DNA of 14,705 nt from Candidatus Vogelbacteria bacterium CG22_combo_CG10-13_8_21_14_all_37_9 (GCA_002772495.1 PCSX01000008.1:15716-30420), one strand, 5' to 3'. Positions 1-5,691 are shown, numbered from the stretch's first letter. The notes: generated from the sequence alone by a model not told the origin. Program-made: numbers and translations.

Positions 1-40
1 GCCTCGGGAGATTTTTGTATTTAGTATTTAAGTATTTTTT

Positions 41-49
41 TGCTAAGAT
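41..49 (+). promoter_or_regulatory. Extended -10 promoter of rel, leaderless spacing
   Basis: TGC followed by TAAGAT (44-49) forms an extended -10 element. Counting the last base as -7 puts +1 at position 56, which is the A of the rel start codon. The same nonamer TGCTAAGAT precedes the cysteine desulfurase gene. No clear -35 box is visible. The leaderless start is inferred from spacing only. Confidence 0.5.
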
Positions 50-55
50 AGATAA

Positions 56-1507
56 ATGTCAACTCTTGATGTCAAAGAAATTACTGACTTGATGAAAAAA
101 CCAAACTTAGCTGAAAAAGCTCTGATCGCTAAAGCTTTAGCTTTTGCAACTAAAATTCACACTGGCCAAACTCGTTATTCTGGTGAACCCTATATCAATC
201 ACCCTTTTGCAGTGGCTAAAAATTTAGTCGAAATGGGAGCCGACACAGAAACAATTATCGCCGGACTACTTCACGATAGTGTGGAGGATAAACCAACTTG
301 CCAAGAAGAACTGGTTCGAGAATTCGGACCAAAAGTAGCTTTTTTAGTCGAGGGCGTAACTAAATTAGGAAAATTAAAATATCAAGGCACTACTCGCCAC
401 GCCGAAAGTCTGCGCAAACTTTTTGTCGCTACGGCTGAAGATATTCGAGTAATTTTAATTCGCCTAGCTGATCGCCTCCATAATATTCAAACTTTAAAAT
501 TTGTCTCACCTGAAAAACAGAAGAGAATTGCTCTAGAGACTTTAGAAATTTATGCCCCACTAGCTAATCGTTTGGGCATGTGGAAAATCAAAGGGACCCT
601 CGAAGACGCTAGTTTCCCTTATGTTTATCCTGACGAATACAAACAAGTTGTTGCTTTACGTAAAAATAAGGGTAAAGAATTAATTAAAAAATTAGAGAAA
701 GTTTATCGAGTCTTAAGTCAAGAATTGGTCAAACAAAAAATTGCTGATTTTGAAATTGATTATCGAATTAAATATCTTTATAGCCTGTATAAAAAATTGA
801 AGCGTCACAATATGAATATTGATGATATTTACGATCTCTCCGCTTTACGCGTTATTGTCAATACTATTCCGGAATGTTATCAAGTCTTGGGTATTATCCA
901 CAATGTTTGGGTACCAATTCCCAACAAATGGAAAGATTATATCGCCCACCCTAAACCGAACGGTTATCGTAGCATCCACACCGCTGTTTTCACCGGTGAT
1001 GGCAGTATTGTCGAAATCCAAATTAGAACTCGCGAAATGCAACATGATGCCGAATACGGAATTGCTTCTCATTTAATTTATGATGAAAGTGGTAAACCAA
1101 AAGTCGGTGGCATTATGACTAAAAATTTAAATTGGCTCCAAGAGTTAATCGAGTGGCAAAAGAATGTCAATCAATCTGATGAATTTTTACACACCCTCAA
1201 GACCAATTTTTTTCAAGACCGAATTTTTGTTTTTACGCCTAAGGGCGATGTGATCGAATTACCTAAAAATGCCACGGCTTTGGATTTTGCCTATCGCATT
1301 CATTCTAATATCGGCCATCAGGCGGTAGCGGCTTGGGTTAATGGTAAATTCACTAGTCTTGATCATAAACTGAATAATCGCGATTTAGTTAAAATTGAAA
1401 CTCAAAAAAATGCTAAGCCCAGTGCCAAGTGGTTAAATCTAATCAAAACCACTTCAGCACGAAATTACATTAAAAAATTTTTACAAACTAAAAAACCTAA
1501 AGACTAA
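56..1507 (+). CDS. rel: Bifunctional (p)ppGpp synthetase/hydrolase, Rel/SpoT family, C-terminally short
   Basis: Makes and degrades the alarmone (p)ppGpp in the cytoplasm (family knowledge). The N-terminal HD hydrolase domain looks intact: INHP with H49, HDSVED (73-78) and RLADRLHN (136-143). The synthetase domain (about 240-340) shows KWKDYIA (291-297), GYRSIHT (303-309) and EIQIRT (320-325) followed by H330. KWKD corresponds to the RxKD signature of bifunctional Rel/SpoT rather than the ExDD of RelA, with K for R. A TGS domain spans about 388-447. The protein ends near residue 483, whereas full-length Rel/SpoT proteins are about 700-740 residues; the zinc-finger and ACT/RRM regulatory domains are absent. 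The stop is in clean sequence, so this looks like a natural short form rather than a frameshift. The 3' end overlaps convergent parB by 11 bp. No Shine-Dalgarno precedes the ATG. Confidence 0.95.
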   Translation: MSTLDVKEITDLMKKPNLAEKALIAKALAFATKIHTGQTRYSGEPYINHPFAVAKNLVEMGADTETIIAGLLHDSVEDKPTCQEELVREFGPKVAFLVEGVTKLGKLKYQGTTRHAESLRKLFVATAEDIRVILIRLADRLHNIQTLKFVSPEKQKRIALETLEIYAPLANRLGMWKIKGTLEDASFPYVYPDEYKQVVALRKNKGKELIKKLEKVYRVLSQELVKQKIADFEIDYRIKYLYSLYKKLKRHNMNIDDIYDLSALRVIVNTIPECYQVLGIIHNVWVPIPNKWKDYIAHPKPNGYRSIHTAVFTGDGSIVEIQIRTREMQHDAEYGIASHLIYDESGKPKVGGIMTKNLNWLQELIEWQKNVNQSDEFLHTLKTNFFQDRIFVFTPKGDVIELPKNATALDFAYRIHSNIGHQAVAAWVNGKFTSLDHKLNNRDLVKIETQKNAKPSAKWLNLIKTTSARNYIKKFLQTKKPKD

Positions 1508-2492
1508 AATTTCTGATTTGATAAAGCACTTCGTCATCCAGATCAATTTCTGGTTCAGCTATTTTTTCAACTTCTATAATATTATCTAAAGTCTCAGACG
1601 GATCAGTCAAAACAGCTTTATCAGTTAAACTAAAATTATTTAACTCCTCTTCAGCCACCAGACCTTTTCTAATCGCTTCTAAAATTTTACTTAAATCACT
1701 GTTAGTAGAGAAGTCGATCACCACTCTGCCATTTTTGCCCCCACCGCGTTTTTCCACTCGAACTCGAGAGCCTAGGCGTTCGGTTAATTTTTCTTCTAAT
1801 TCAACAAACTCTGGTTCGAGCATTAATTCTCGTTTGCGCGCTCGATCGATAGCAATCCGACGAGCCATCGCTTCGGCGTCACGAACACTGAGCTGTTTGA
1901 GCATAATTTCTTGAAACAGAGCGGCTTGTTCTTGGGGTCGATCAACCAACATTAAAATCGGTCGAGTATGACCTTCGGTAATTTTTCCAGCGACCACAGC
2001 GTCTAGAACTTCTTGAGGTAAACCTAAAATTCTAATAGTGTTAGAAACATAAACTCGACTTTTACCAACGCGCTTAGAAATTTCCAAATGAGTTAAATTA
2101 AATTCTTTCGCTAAACGACCAAAAGCCATCGCTCGATCTACCGAATTGAGATCCTCGCGTTGGAGATTTTCTATAATCGCCATTTCTAATTTGATTTTAT
2201 CCGCATGTTCACCGGAACGAATCAGAGCCGGCACTAAAGTTAAGCCCGCGATTTTGGAAGCGCGCCAGCGACGTTCCCCGGCGATTAATTCGTATTCAGC
2301 GGTCAAACCACCTTCGGGTCGTTCTACTTCTTTCCTAGTGACAACCAAGGGCTGTAAAACGCCATATTGACGAATGGAATCAGCCAAATCACGCAGACGA
2401 TCGGCATTAAATTCTTGACGTGGTTGAAAAGGGTTCGCCCTAATCTTATCCACCTCAATCATAAAAATAGAGTGTTCGTAGTCACTAGCCAT
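1497..2492 (-). CDS. parB: Chromosome partitioning protein ParB
   Basis: Binds parS sites and, in the family, acts as a CTP-dependent DNA clamp in chromosome segregation with ParA. The N-terminal domain opens with IEVDKIRANPFQPR (12-25), then the C-motif GERRWRAS (72-79) and the box II motif ENLQREDLN (108-116). A helix-turn-helix lies at about 130-160, with the parS-contacting type sequence KRVGKSRVYVSNTIRIL. A dimerisation-like segment (about 228-275) is followed by an acidic tail of about 55 residues (about 277-331) beyond the usual end. No parA neighbour is in the window, although parAB pairs are common. The start is supported by a TGTTATAAT extended -10 whose predicted +1 is the A of this ATG. 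The stop overlaps the end of rel on the other strand. Confidence 0.95.
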   Translation of the reverse strand: MASDYEHSIFMIEVDKIRANPFQPRQEFNADRLRDLADSIRQYGVLQPLVVTRKEVERPEGGLTAEYELIAGERRWRASKIAGLTLVPALIRSGEHADKIKLEMAIIENLQREDLNSVDRAMAFGRLAKEFNLTHLEISKRVGKSRVYVSNTIRILGLPQEVLDAVVAGKITEGHTRPILMLVDRPQEQAALFQEIMLKQLSVRDAEAMARRIAIDRARKRELMLEPEFVELEEKLTERLGSRVRVEKRGGGKNGRVVIDFSTNSDLSKILEAIRKGLVAEEELNNFSLTDKAVLTDPSETLDNIIEVEKIAEPEIDLDDEVLYQIRNFSL

Positions 2493-2498
2493 AGATTA

Positions 2499-2507
2499 AT
2501 TATAACA
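2499..2507 (-). promoter_or_regulatory. Extended -10 promoter of parB, leaderless spacing
   Basis: On the minus strand TGT is followed by a perfect TATAAT (2504 down to 2499). Taking 2499 as -7 gives +1 at 2492, exactly the first base of the parB start codon. No Shine-Dalgarno could fit. Confidence 0.6.
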
Positions 2508-2540
2508 TAAAAAATTAAGAAGACAGAAAAACAATTTTCT

Positions 2541-2610
2541 GTTTGTTTTCTTCTCGCCCTAATAATCATTATTTAAAATAATGATTATTTTGGTGGGCGA
2601 GGGGGGACTT
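2541..2610. repeat. Direct repeat copy A: duplicated tRNA-Leu 3' end plus flanking palindrome
   Basis: About 70 bp are nearly identical to 2751-2821, with a few substitutions and one 1-bp indel. The copy contains the tRNA 3' acceptor strand with CCA, the start of the T-arm strand, and the palindrome with arms AATAATCATTATTT / AAATAATGATTATT (written for copy B; copy A differs slightly in the loop). The match ends abruptly after GACTTG at about 2611, so copy A is not a full tRNA. Confidence 0.85.
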
Positions 2611-2713
2611 GGTCACGAGTGACTAAGTATTTTACTTCATCTATTATTTCATCTGATTTGTAAAATACAAAGTCCTCTCGACCCCGCCTCACTGGTCTCA
2701 CTTCATTCGACAT
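2585..2713 (-). CDS. Possible short ORF (42 aa) ending inside the duplicated tRNA end
   Basis: The frame runs from an ATG at 2713 to a TAA at 2585 and would begin MSNEVRPVRRGRED. The frame stays open upstream of the ATG for eight codons to a TAA. The last residues (DQVPPRPPK) are encoded by the duplicated tRNA-Leu 3' end, CCA included. I do not recognise the product. It uses AGA, AGG and CGG arginine codons, unlike the CGA-rich neighbours, which hints at foreign or non-coding origin. There is no good Shine-Dalgarno and no leaderless-type -10. It may be the remnant of a gene from an integrated element, or just a chance open frame; a frame of 42 codons is not by itself proof of coding. Confidence 0.22.
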   Translation of the reverse strand: MSNEVRPVRRGREDFVFYKSDEIIDEVKYLVTRDQVPPRPPK

Positions 2714-2750
2714 AGTTCCGGCCTTCAAGTCCCCCACTTAAAACAAAACT

Positions 2751-2821
2751 GTTTGTTTTACTCTCGCCCCAATAATCATTATTTTTAAATAATGATTATT
2801 TTGGTGGGCGAGGGGGGACTT
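2751..2821. repeat. Direct repeat copy B: tRNA-Leu 3' end and downstream palindrome
   Basis: This copy is continuous with the intact tRNA-Leu(CAA). Its palindrome (arms 14 bp, at about 2770-2800) is nested in a wider one: CTCGCCC on the left (about 2763-2769) matches GGGCGAG (2806-2812), the acceptor-stem sequence. Copy A lies about 210 bp away in the same orientation. Confidence 0.85.
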
Positions 2822-2887
2822 GAACCCCCACGATCTTGCGATCAATAGATTTTGAGTCTATCGCGTCTGCCATTCCGCCACTCGCCC
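2802..2887 (-). tRNA. tRNA-Leu (anticodon CAA), CCA encoded
   Basis: Acceptor GGGCGAG pairs with CTCGCCC; the anticodon loop is CTCAAAA with anticodon CAA, reading UUG. A long variable arm (GATCGCAAGATC type hairpin) gives the class II structure expected of Leu. The discriminator is A and a genomic CCA follows (2804-2802). The other complete tRNAs in the window do not encode CCA. Sequence behind the 3' end is the duplicated palindromic repeat. Confidence 0.95.
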
Positions 2888-2958
2888 TTTGATTAAAGCT
2901 AGTTTACTAAATTAACTTGAAAAATCAAACTAACTTGCAATTATTCTAATTTTTCTTA

Positions 2959-2967
2959 TGCTGTAAT
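2959..2967 (+). promoter_or_regulatory. Possible extended -10 promoter of the 115-aa gene
   Basis: TGC followed by TGTAAT (5 of 6 matches to TATAAT) would give a start near 2974 and a leader of about 39 nt. A TTGCAA lies upstream at 2935-2940, but its spacing of 21 is too long for a standard -35. Confidence 0.35.
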
Positions 2968-3000
2968 TAGATAGGTAGAAACCTTCTAAACAAGTGGAAA

Positions 3001-3006
3001 AGGAGG
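3001..3006 (+). promoter_or_regulatory. Strong Shine-Dalgarno AGGAGG
   Basis: AGGAGG lies 6 nt before the ATG at 3013. It decides the start of the 115-residue gene, and is the only clear Shine-Dalgarno before any gene in the window. Confidence 0.8.
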
Positions 3007-3012
3007 GAAACT

Positions 3013-3360
3013 ATGATTGACAGAAAACGAGTCCAGAGAATTCGACGGATCCAACGAATTAAAGCTTTGAGGGGTTGCCGGCTGATGACCGAACATCGAG
3101 CTTTATTACCCTTACTAGTAGCTAATGGGAATATTACCATCGTCGTTGATCGAATCACTGAAAATTCCAAAGCTGATACTAAAAGTATCAGCTTGATCAG
3201 AGAAGGAGGCAACACCCTAAATTGTGAAATAGGAGGTGGCTTTCACAGCCAAAGACTAACTATTCACACTAAGACTCCAGCCGAAATAAAAATGGCCATT
3301 CTCCAATATCAAAAGAAGTTAGCTGGAAAAGAAGTCCCTCGCTTCGACCAAAAGGCTTGA
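3013..3360 (+). CDS. Unknown 115-residue protein with basic N-terminus
   Basis: I do not recognise this family. The first 25 residues are strongly basic, with repeated RxxRI steps, which could bind nucleic acid (inference). No signal peptide or membrane segment is visible. It is very likely real: it has a strong Shine-Dalgarno, codon use like its neighbours (CGA arginine, TTA leucine), and a Rho-independent terminator 12 bp after its TGA stop. A perfect 11-bp inverted repeat with a 3-nt loop (3170-3194) lies inside the coding sequence and encodes about residues 53-61 (KADTKSISL). It sits alone between the tRNA-Leu and miaA, both with their own signals. Confidence 0.75.
   Translation: MIDRKRVQRIRRIQRIKALRGCRLMTEHRALLPLLVANGNITIVVDRITENSKADTKSISLIREGGNTLNCEIGGGFHSQRLTIHTKTPAEIKMAILQYQKKLAGKEVPRFDQKA
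3170..3194. repeat. Perfect 11-bp intragenic inverted repeat
   Basis: AAGCTGATACT and AGTATCAGCTT flank a loop of AAA. No T-run follows in either direction, so it is not a terminator. It resembles the palindromic insertions in miaA just downstream in being inside a coding sequence. Confidence 0.85.
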
Positions 3361-3371
3361 ATCAGTAATTC

Positions 3372-3405
3372 TAGCGTCGCTATCTTAGCGACGCTATCAT
3401 TTTTT
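3372..3405 (+). terminator. Rho-independent terminator of the 115-aa gene
   Basis: AGCGTCGCT (3373-3381), loop ATCTT, AGCGACGCT (3387-3395), extendable by one A-T pair, then ATCATTTTTT. The run of T ends one base before the miaA ATG. The base of the stem also holds TATCAT (3395-3400), a possible -10 for miaA. Confidence 0.85.
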
Positions 3406-4386
3406 ATGATAAATATAAAATCGGCCCAAGGCCGATCCGCCTCGGGCGGAAAACCAAAAATAATTGTCCTACTTGGACCCACTGCTTCAGGAAAAAGTGA
3501 CTTAGCGGTTAAATTGGCCAAGCAACTTAAGAACCTAAACCACGTTAAAGGCGTGGTCAATCAAAATTCGAAAGAATTTTTAGGGGAAATAATCTCGGCT
3601 GATTCTCGTCAAGTGTATCGGGGACTTAATTTAGGAACGGGAAAAATCACTAAACGAGAAATGACTGGTGTCCCCCATCACCTCTTGGACGTCGCTGATC
3701 CTAAAAGAATCTTTACTGTGACTCAATATCAAAAATTAGCCAAACGAGCAATCAAAGACATTGCCAAACGAGGTCATCTCCCGATTATTTGTGGTGGTAC
3801 TGGTTTTTATTTAGAAACCCTAGTCTTTGATAAAACTTTACCCGTCGTCAAACCAAATTTAAAATTACGACGACAATTAGAGAAAAAGACTCCAATTGAA
3901 TTATGGCAAAACTTAAAACAATTAGACCCTAATCGAGCTGAAACTATTGACCCTAATAATAAAGTCAGGCTTATCAGAGCAATTGAAATTACCACTAAAC
4001 TTGGAAAAGTCCCCCCCTTATCAAAACTTGACTCGCCTTATGATTGTTTATGGTTAGGTTTAAAATTAAGTGATCAAAAATTAGCCCAAAATATTCACCA
4101 ACGTTTAGTTAAAAGACTAAAACAGGGTTTAGTGGCCGAAGTAAGAAATCTTCAGCGGTCTGGCTTAAGTTGGACAAGATTAGAAGCTCTAGGTTTAGAA
4201 TATCGTTACGTCGCTCTTTTTTTGCAACATAAACTAAGTAAAAAAGAAATGTTTGAGCAACTAGAAAAAGTGATCAACCATTATGCCAAACGCCAAATGA
4301 CCTGGTTTCGGCATTTACCAAATATAAATTGGATCGAGACCGAAACTGAAGCGTTGAAGACAATGAAAGAAAAATCTATAAATTAA
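3406..4386 (+). CDS. miaA: tRNA dimethylallyltransferase MiaA
   Basis: Transfers a dimethylallyl group to N6 of A37 in tRNAs reading UNN codons. Signatures: P-loop GPTASGKS (24-31), SADSRQVY (64-71), ICGGTGFYL (128-136) and YAKRQMTWFR (293-302). Two stretches do not belong to the usual family plan. Residues 6-15 (SAQGRSASGG), ahead of the P-loop strand, are encoded exactly by two tandem 15-nt palindromes (3421-3450). Residues of about 43-60, between the P-loop helix and the EIISADSR strand, form an extra loop encoded by two more hairpins (3539-3557, 3563-3580). The frame is intact through both, and 326 residues is near the family length, so activity is likely retained. No other ATG lies close to the P-loop. 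tRNA-Leu(CAA), tRNA-Trp, tRNA-Tyr, tRNA-Cys and tRNA-Leu(UAA) in this window all read UNN codons and are candidate substrates. Confidence 0.95.
   Translation: MINIKSAQGRSASGGKPKIIVLLGPTASGKSDLAVKLAKQLKNLNHVKGVVNQNSKEFLGEIISADSRQVYRGLNLGTGKITKREMTGVPHHLLDVADPKRIFTVTQYQKLAKRAIKDIAKRGHLPIICGGTGFYLETLVFDKTLPVVKPNLKLRRQLEKKTPIELWQNLKQLDPNRAETIDPNNKVRLIRAIEITTKLGKVPPLSKLDSPYDCLWLGLKLSDQKLAQNIHQRLVKRLKQGLVAEVRNLQRSGLSWTRLEALGLEYRYVALFLQHKLSKKEMFEQLEKVINHYAKRQMTWFRHLPNINWIETETEALKTMKEKSIN
3421..3450. repeat. Two tandem 15-nt GC-rich palindromes at the miaA N-terminus
   Basis: TCGGCCCAAGGCCGA (3421-3435) and TCCGCCTCGGGCGGA (3436-3450) each form a 6-bp stem with a 3-nt loop and share a common pattern. 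They are far richer in GC than the surroundings and occupy exactly ten codons of miaA. The form suggests a REP-like dispersed element; only a genome-wide search could prove dispersal. Confidence 0.75.
3539..3580. repeat. Two hairpins encoding an internal insert of MiaA
   Basis: ACCACG (3539-3544) pairs with CGTGGT (3552-3557). AAAATTC (3563-3569) pairs with GAATTTT (3574-3580) around a GAAA loop. Together they encode an extra segment (about residues 45-59) where MiaA proteins normally pass directly from the P-loop helix to the ADSR strand. Confidence 0.65.
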
Positions 4387-4405
4387 ACCAACTTTTAGCT
4401 AGTTG

Positions 4406-5152
4406 TCAAAAAGATGGTTTTTTAGTTCTCTCTTCAGTGAAAAGTGTCTTGGCTTTGAAATTAGGCTCTATCTTAGTTTTAATCTCTTCAGGCGTAGTAA
4501 GAGGAGAATTTTTTTGAATATCATTTAAAAACAATTCCGCTTCTAATTCTCTTATTCGATTTTGACCGAGTGCTCTTTTTTTAAGAGTTTCAAGATCTTT
4601 CTCAGTCGCGCCATTTTTGACTAAAATTTCAATAGTGATATCGTCAAAAGTATCAATCTCTTGAGAATGTTTTTTTCTTAAGATTTCCTGCCATTTAGGT
4701 GGTAAAACTGAAAAAGGGATTCTTTCTTTTTTAGCGCGAGTAAAAACTTTATCTACCACCAGAGGATCAGTCCAACTTTTTTCATTAGCAGTCGCTTCAA
4801 GAATTTCAGCTTTGGTAAAAATATTTTTATCAATCGGTAAAAAATTATCCACCTTTCTTTTGATAATATGTCTTTGCCAAATAATTGGCAAATCTTTAAA
4901 TCGAATTGTCTCGCTGGAATTAGTCGAAAAAGTCTCTACTGGTAAATCCACAAAAGCTTCCGGAATAATCGGCTGAAGAGTGAGATCTTTTGCTGATTCA
5001 CCCGTTGAAATTTTTTCATCAGGACCACTCAAATGAATTACCTCGGGAGTTTCAGGTAATTCTTTTTGATTAAGACGAATGTAGGGTAGTTTGTCGGGCT
5101 CTTCTTTTTCCTCTCTTTCTTCTGGATCAAATTCTATATTTTCCATATACAT
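4406..5152 (-). CDS. Unknown acidic protein with two LPxxWQ repeats
   Basis: I do not recognise a family. The N-terminal third (about 1-80) is acidic and proline-rich and looks disordered. The C-terminal part is helical and charged. A short motif occurs twice, 62 residues apart: LPIIWQRHIIKRK (88-100) and LPPKWQEILRKK (150-161), suggesting a duplicated small domain. No signal peptide or membrane segment is visible. Two starts are possible (ATG at 5152 or 5146); a TGATATAAT box with predicted +1 at 5154 favours 5152. The gene lies behind tRNA-Trp on the same strand, where many bacteria have secE and nusG, but it resembles neither. It converges on miaA with a gap of 19 bp. Confidence 0.7.
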   Translation of the reverse strand: MYMENIEFDPEEREEKEEPDKLPYIRLNQKELPETPEVIHLSGPDEKISTGESAKDLTLQPIIPEAFVDLPVETFSTNSSETIRFKDLPIIWQRHIIKRKVDNFLPIDKNIFTKAEILEATANEKSWTDPLVVDKVFTRAKKERIPFSVLPPKWQEILRKKHSQEIDTFDDITIEILVKNGATEKDLETLKKRALGQNRIRELEAELFLNDIQKNSPLTTPEEIKTKIEPNFKAKTLFTEERTKKPSF

Positions 5153-5160
5153 ATAGATTA

Positions 5161-5169
5161 ATTATATCA
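5161..5169 (-). promoter_or_regulatory. Extended -10 promoter of the acidic unknown gene
   Basis: TGA followed by TATAAT (5166 down to 5161). Predicted +1 is 5154, two bases before the ATG at 5152. The bases after the box (TAATCTAT) resemble those after the parB box (TAATCT). Confidence 0.5.
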
Positions 5170-5199
5170 AATCTTAATTGAAAAGACGATATATTAAAG

Positions 5200-5271
5200 C
5201 GGGTCCACCCCGACTCGAACGGGGAACTGCGGTTTTGGAGACCGATGTTTTACCATTGAAACTATGGACCC
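5200..5271 (-). tRNA. tRNA-Trp (anticodon CCA)
   Basis: Acceptor GGGTCCA pairs with TGGACCC; anticodon loop CTCCAAA, anticodon CCA, reading UGG. T-arm CCCCG/CGGGG with loop TTCGAGT. Discriminator G, as usual for bacterial Trp; CCA is not encoded. The first pair of the anticodon stem (27-43) appears to be a T-C mismatch. Confidence 0.93.
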
Positions 5272-5274
5272 TAA

Positions 5275-5329
5275 AACATTTTGTTAAAAAATGTTCGGGC
5301 GATCTGTCTTATTTGGACAGATTTAGCCC
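5275..5329 (-). other. Two hairpins just upstream of tRNA-Trp
   Basis: In transcription order: a stem with GGGC..GCCC outside and ATCTGTC/GACAGAT inside (5329 to 5297), then AACATTTT/AAAATGTT (5295 to 5275) ending 3 bp before the tRNA. Neither is followed by a convincing U-run. They lie between a candidate promoter and the tRNA and may be leader structure or a weak terminator of rpmG transcripts. Confidence 0.4.
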
Positions 5330-5347
5330 TAAAAATCTAAAATTAAA

Positions 5348-5376
5348 AATTTAGAACTAAATTAACAAATTGACAA
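5348..5376 (-). promoter_or_regulatory. Candidate promoter for tRNA-Trp
   Basis: TTGTCA (5376-5371), 17-bp spacer, TAAATT (5353-5348). Start would be near 5341, about 70 nt before the mature tRNA. Confidence 0.4.
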
Positions 5377-5425
5377 AAAGACAGATAAAAACTCTGTTTT
5401 GGCTAATATAGCACAAAAACCGACT

Positions 5426-5451
5426 AAAAGAAAAACCCTATTTAAAGGGTT
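5426..5451 (-). terminator. Rho-independent terminator of rpmG
   Basis: On the minus strand AACCCT, loop TTAAAT, AGGGTT, then TTTCTTTT. It begins within the rpmG stop codon (TAA at 5452-5450), so stop codon and terminator stem overlap. Confidence 0.7.
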
Positions 5452-5608
5452 ATTTCTTGGTCTCAATATGAGGGGTAGATTTTTTACACCATTTACAAAA
5501 CTTTTTGAGTTCAATCTTTCGCTCAACAGTCTTCCGGTTTTTCCGGCTCCAGTAATTGACTCGTTTGCAAGTCTTACAGGATAATTTAATTAATTGATCT
5601 TGGGACAT
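5450..5608 (-). CDS. rpmG: 50S ribosomal protein L33
   Basis: A 52-residue basic zinc-ribbon protein of the large ribosomal subunit. It reads MSQDQLIKLSCKTCKRVNYW at the start and has two CxxC knuckles (C11/C14 and C38/C41), with the NYWSRKNRK segment and a HIETKK end typical of L33. The start at 5608 gives the family's usual length. An in-frame ATG at 5626 would add MAYFKF; neither start has a Shine-Dalgarno. It lies between tRNA-Tyr and tRNA-Trp on the same strand, an arrangement related to the common rpmG-tRNA-Trp-secE order. Confidence 0.92.
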   Translation of the reverse strand: MSQDQLIKLSCKTCKRVNYWSRKNRKTVERKIELKKFCKWCKKSTPHIETKK

Positions 5609-5691
5609 AAATTTAAAATAAGCCATTAAACTATAGCAGATTAAGGTTAAAGAGGCAAATTGGAAACTAAGTGACCACTTAGAGAAAACAG

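Noticed and set aside
2523-2542. ACAGAAAA/TTTTCTGT hairpin as a terminator
   Set aside because: The stem is AT-rich and lacks an immediate T-run on either strand; it may simply be part of the repeat flank.
2967-3215. Minus-strand frame of 82 codons opposite the 115-residue gene
   Set aside because: The plus-strand frame has a strong Shine-Dalgarno, normal codon use and a terminator; the antisense frame has none of these.
5399-5584. Plus-strand 61-codon frame
   Set aside because: It is antisense to rpmG, whose L33 product is clearly recognisable on the minus strand.
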